Assembly: GCA_019084435.1 (NCBI GenBank)
Contig: JAHRFV010000294.1
Span: 1 to 22,912, forward strand
Origin: Dethiosulfatibacter sp.
GTDB taxonomy: Bacteria > Bacillota_A > Clostridia > Tissierellales > Dethiosulfatibacteraceae
Reading direction: 5' to 3'
Length of the DNA: 22,912 nt
This document shows, one piece after another, positions 22,836 through 22,912 of this stretch; within the stretch, counting starts at the first letter, position 1; every line of letters begins with the position of its first letter. The notes under the pieces were generated by a model that was not told where the DNA came from, ran no database searches, and saw only the letters and a program-made list of their open reading frames with translations. A program made the position numbers and the translations under genes.

Positions 22836-22912
22836 CTAGGTTTCACATATTTTCAGATAGTAGTCAGTCATGGATAAGAATCCTAGACTGGCTATTTCTT
22901 TGTTTGTAAGTA
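22836..22912 (-). CDS. Group II intron reverse transcriptase/maturase, C-terminus (partial)
   Basis: The minus-strand frame gives the last 24 residues, LTNKEIASLGFLSMTDYYLK then ICET, and a TAG stop. This matches the usual C-terminal pattern of group II intron-encoded proteins (LTNKxxxxxGxxSxxDxYxK). The stop lies a few bases before domain V, as in introns whose protein is encoded in domain IV. The rest is outside the window, so activity cannot be judged. Confidence 0.8.
   Translation of the reverse strand, partial: LTNKEIASLGFLSMTDYYLKICET

Larger units (their letters stand above)
22757..22912 (-). mobile_element. Group II intron, 3' end (partial, runs past the window)
   Basis: Reading the minus strand, the end of a maturase frame is followed by a domain V hairpin, a domain VI hairpin (GGTAGATAA paired with TTATCTACC) and the intron terminus CCTACCCGAT, whose last base is at about 22757. 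These are the standard 3' parts of a bacterial group II intron. The 5' part and most of the reverse transcriptase lie to the right of the window. The intron is inserted in the spacer after the chemoreceptor-like gene, in the opposite orientation. Confidence 0.88.

Overview
The window (about 38-40% G+C by impression) looks like chromosome of an anaerobic, amino-acid- or betaine-fermenting member of the Clostridia. This rests on AT-rich spacers, strong GGAGG ribosome-binding sites, PAS-linked sigma-54 activators of the Firmicutes type, a butyrate kinase, and the families present. Species is not determined. Nearly every gene reads on the minus strand, so the order of transcription runs from high to low coordinates.

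Layout. (1) 1-3279: a two-gene operon for a propeller lipoprotein and a large multi-pass membrane protein with an acidic 18-bp tandem repeat. Its 3' end is mirrored by a roughly 135-bp inverted repeat at the left edge, the tail of a converging paralogue. (2) 3462-4826 and 9625-11064: two PAS/AAA+/HTH sigma-54 activators. (3) 5013-8997: two class III (CaiB/BaiF) CoA-transferases and a CaiT-like BCCT transporter, behind a sigma-54 promoter at 9081-9098. (4) 11312-21968: a large catabolic block with three beta-keto acid cleavage enzymes (BKACE/Kce family), three ketopantoate-reductase-fold (PanE/ApbA) dehydrogenases, two 3-hydroxyacyl-CoA-dehydrogenase-fold enzymes (one resembling L-carnitine/L-gulonate dehydrogenases), a GntP-family permease and a butyrate kinase. 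(5) 22198-22912: a plus-strand chemoreceptor-like membrane domain that stops before any signalling domain, then the 3' end of a minus-strand group II intron with the last residues of its maturase.

How it may work together (inference). A quaternary ammonium or other beta-hydroxy acid enters through the BCCT or GntP carrier. It is oxidised at C3 by the carnitine-dehydrogenase-like and/or PanE-like enzymes. BKACE then condenses the beta-keto acid with acetyl-CoA to give acetoacetate and a new acyl-CoA. CaiB-like enzymes redistribute CoA, and the second hydroxyacyl-CoA dehydrogenase and butyrate kinase lead toward butyrate and ATP. For carnitine this would predict glycine betaine plus acetoacetate/butyrate. 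Thiolase, crotonase, butyryl-CoA dehydrogenase and phosphotransbutyrylase are not in the window.

The regulatory signal ties the block together. Three close matches to the -24/-12 sigma-54 promoter (GG-N10-GC, each with TGGCAT), plus one weaker match, lie before the transferase/transporter operon, BKACE-2, the permease and the butyrate kinase operon. The two activator genes instead have sigma-70-type promoters. The most unusual points are the threefold BKACE/PanE pairing, a Glu at the catalytic Asp position of one CoA-transferase, a BCCT carrier mixing CaiT-like and Na+-coupled features, a 36-bp perfect palindrome, and three iterons upstream of one sigma-54 promoter.
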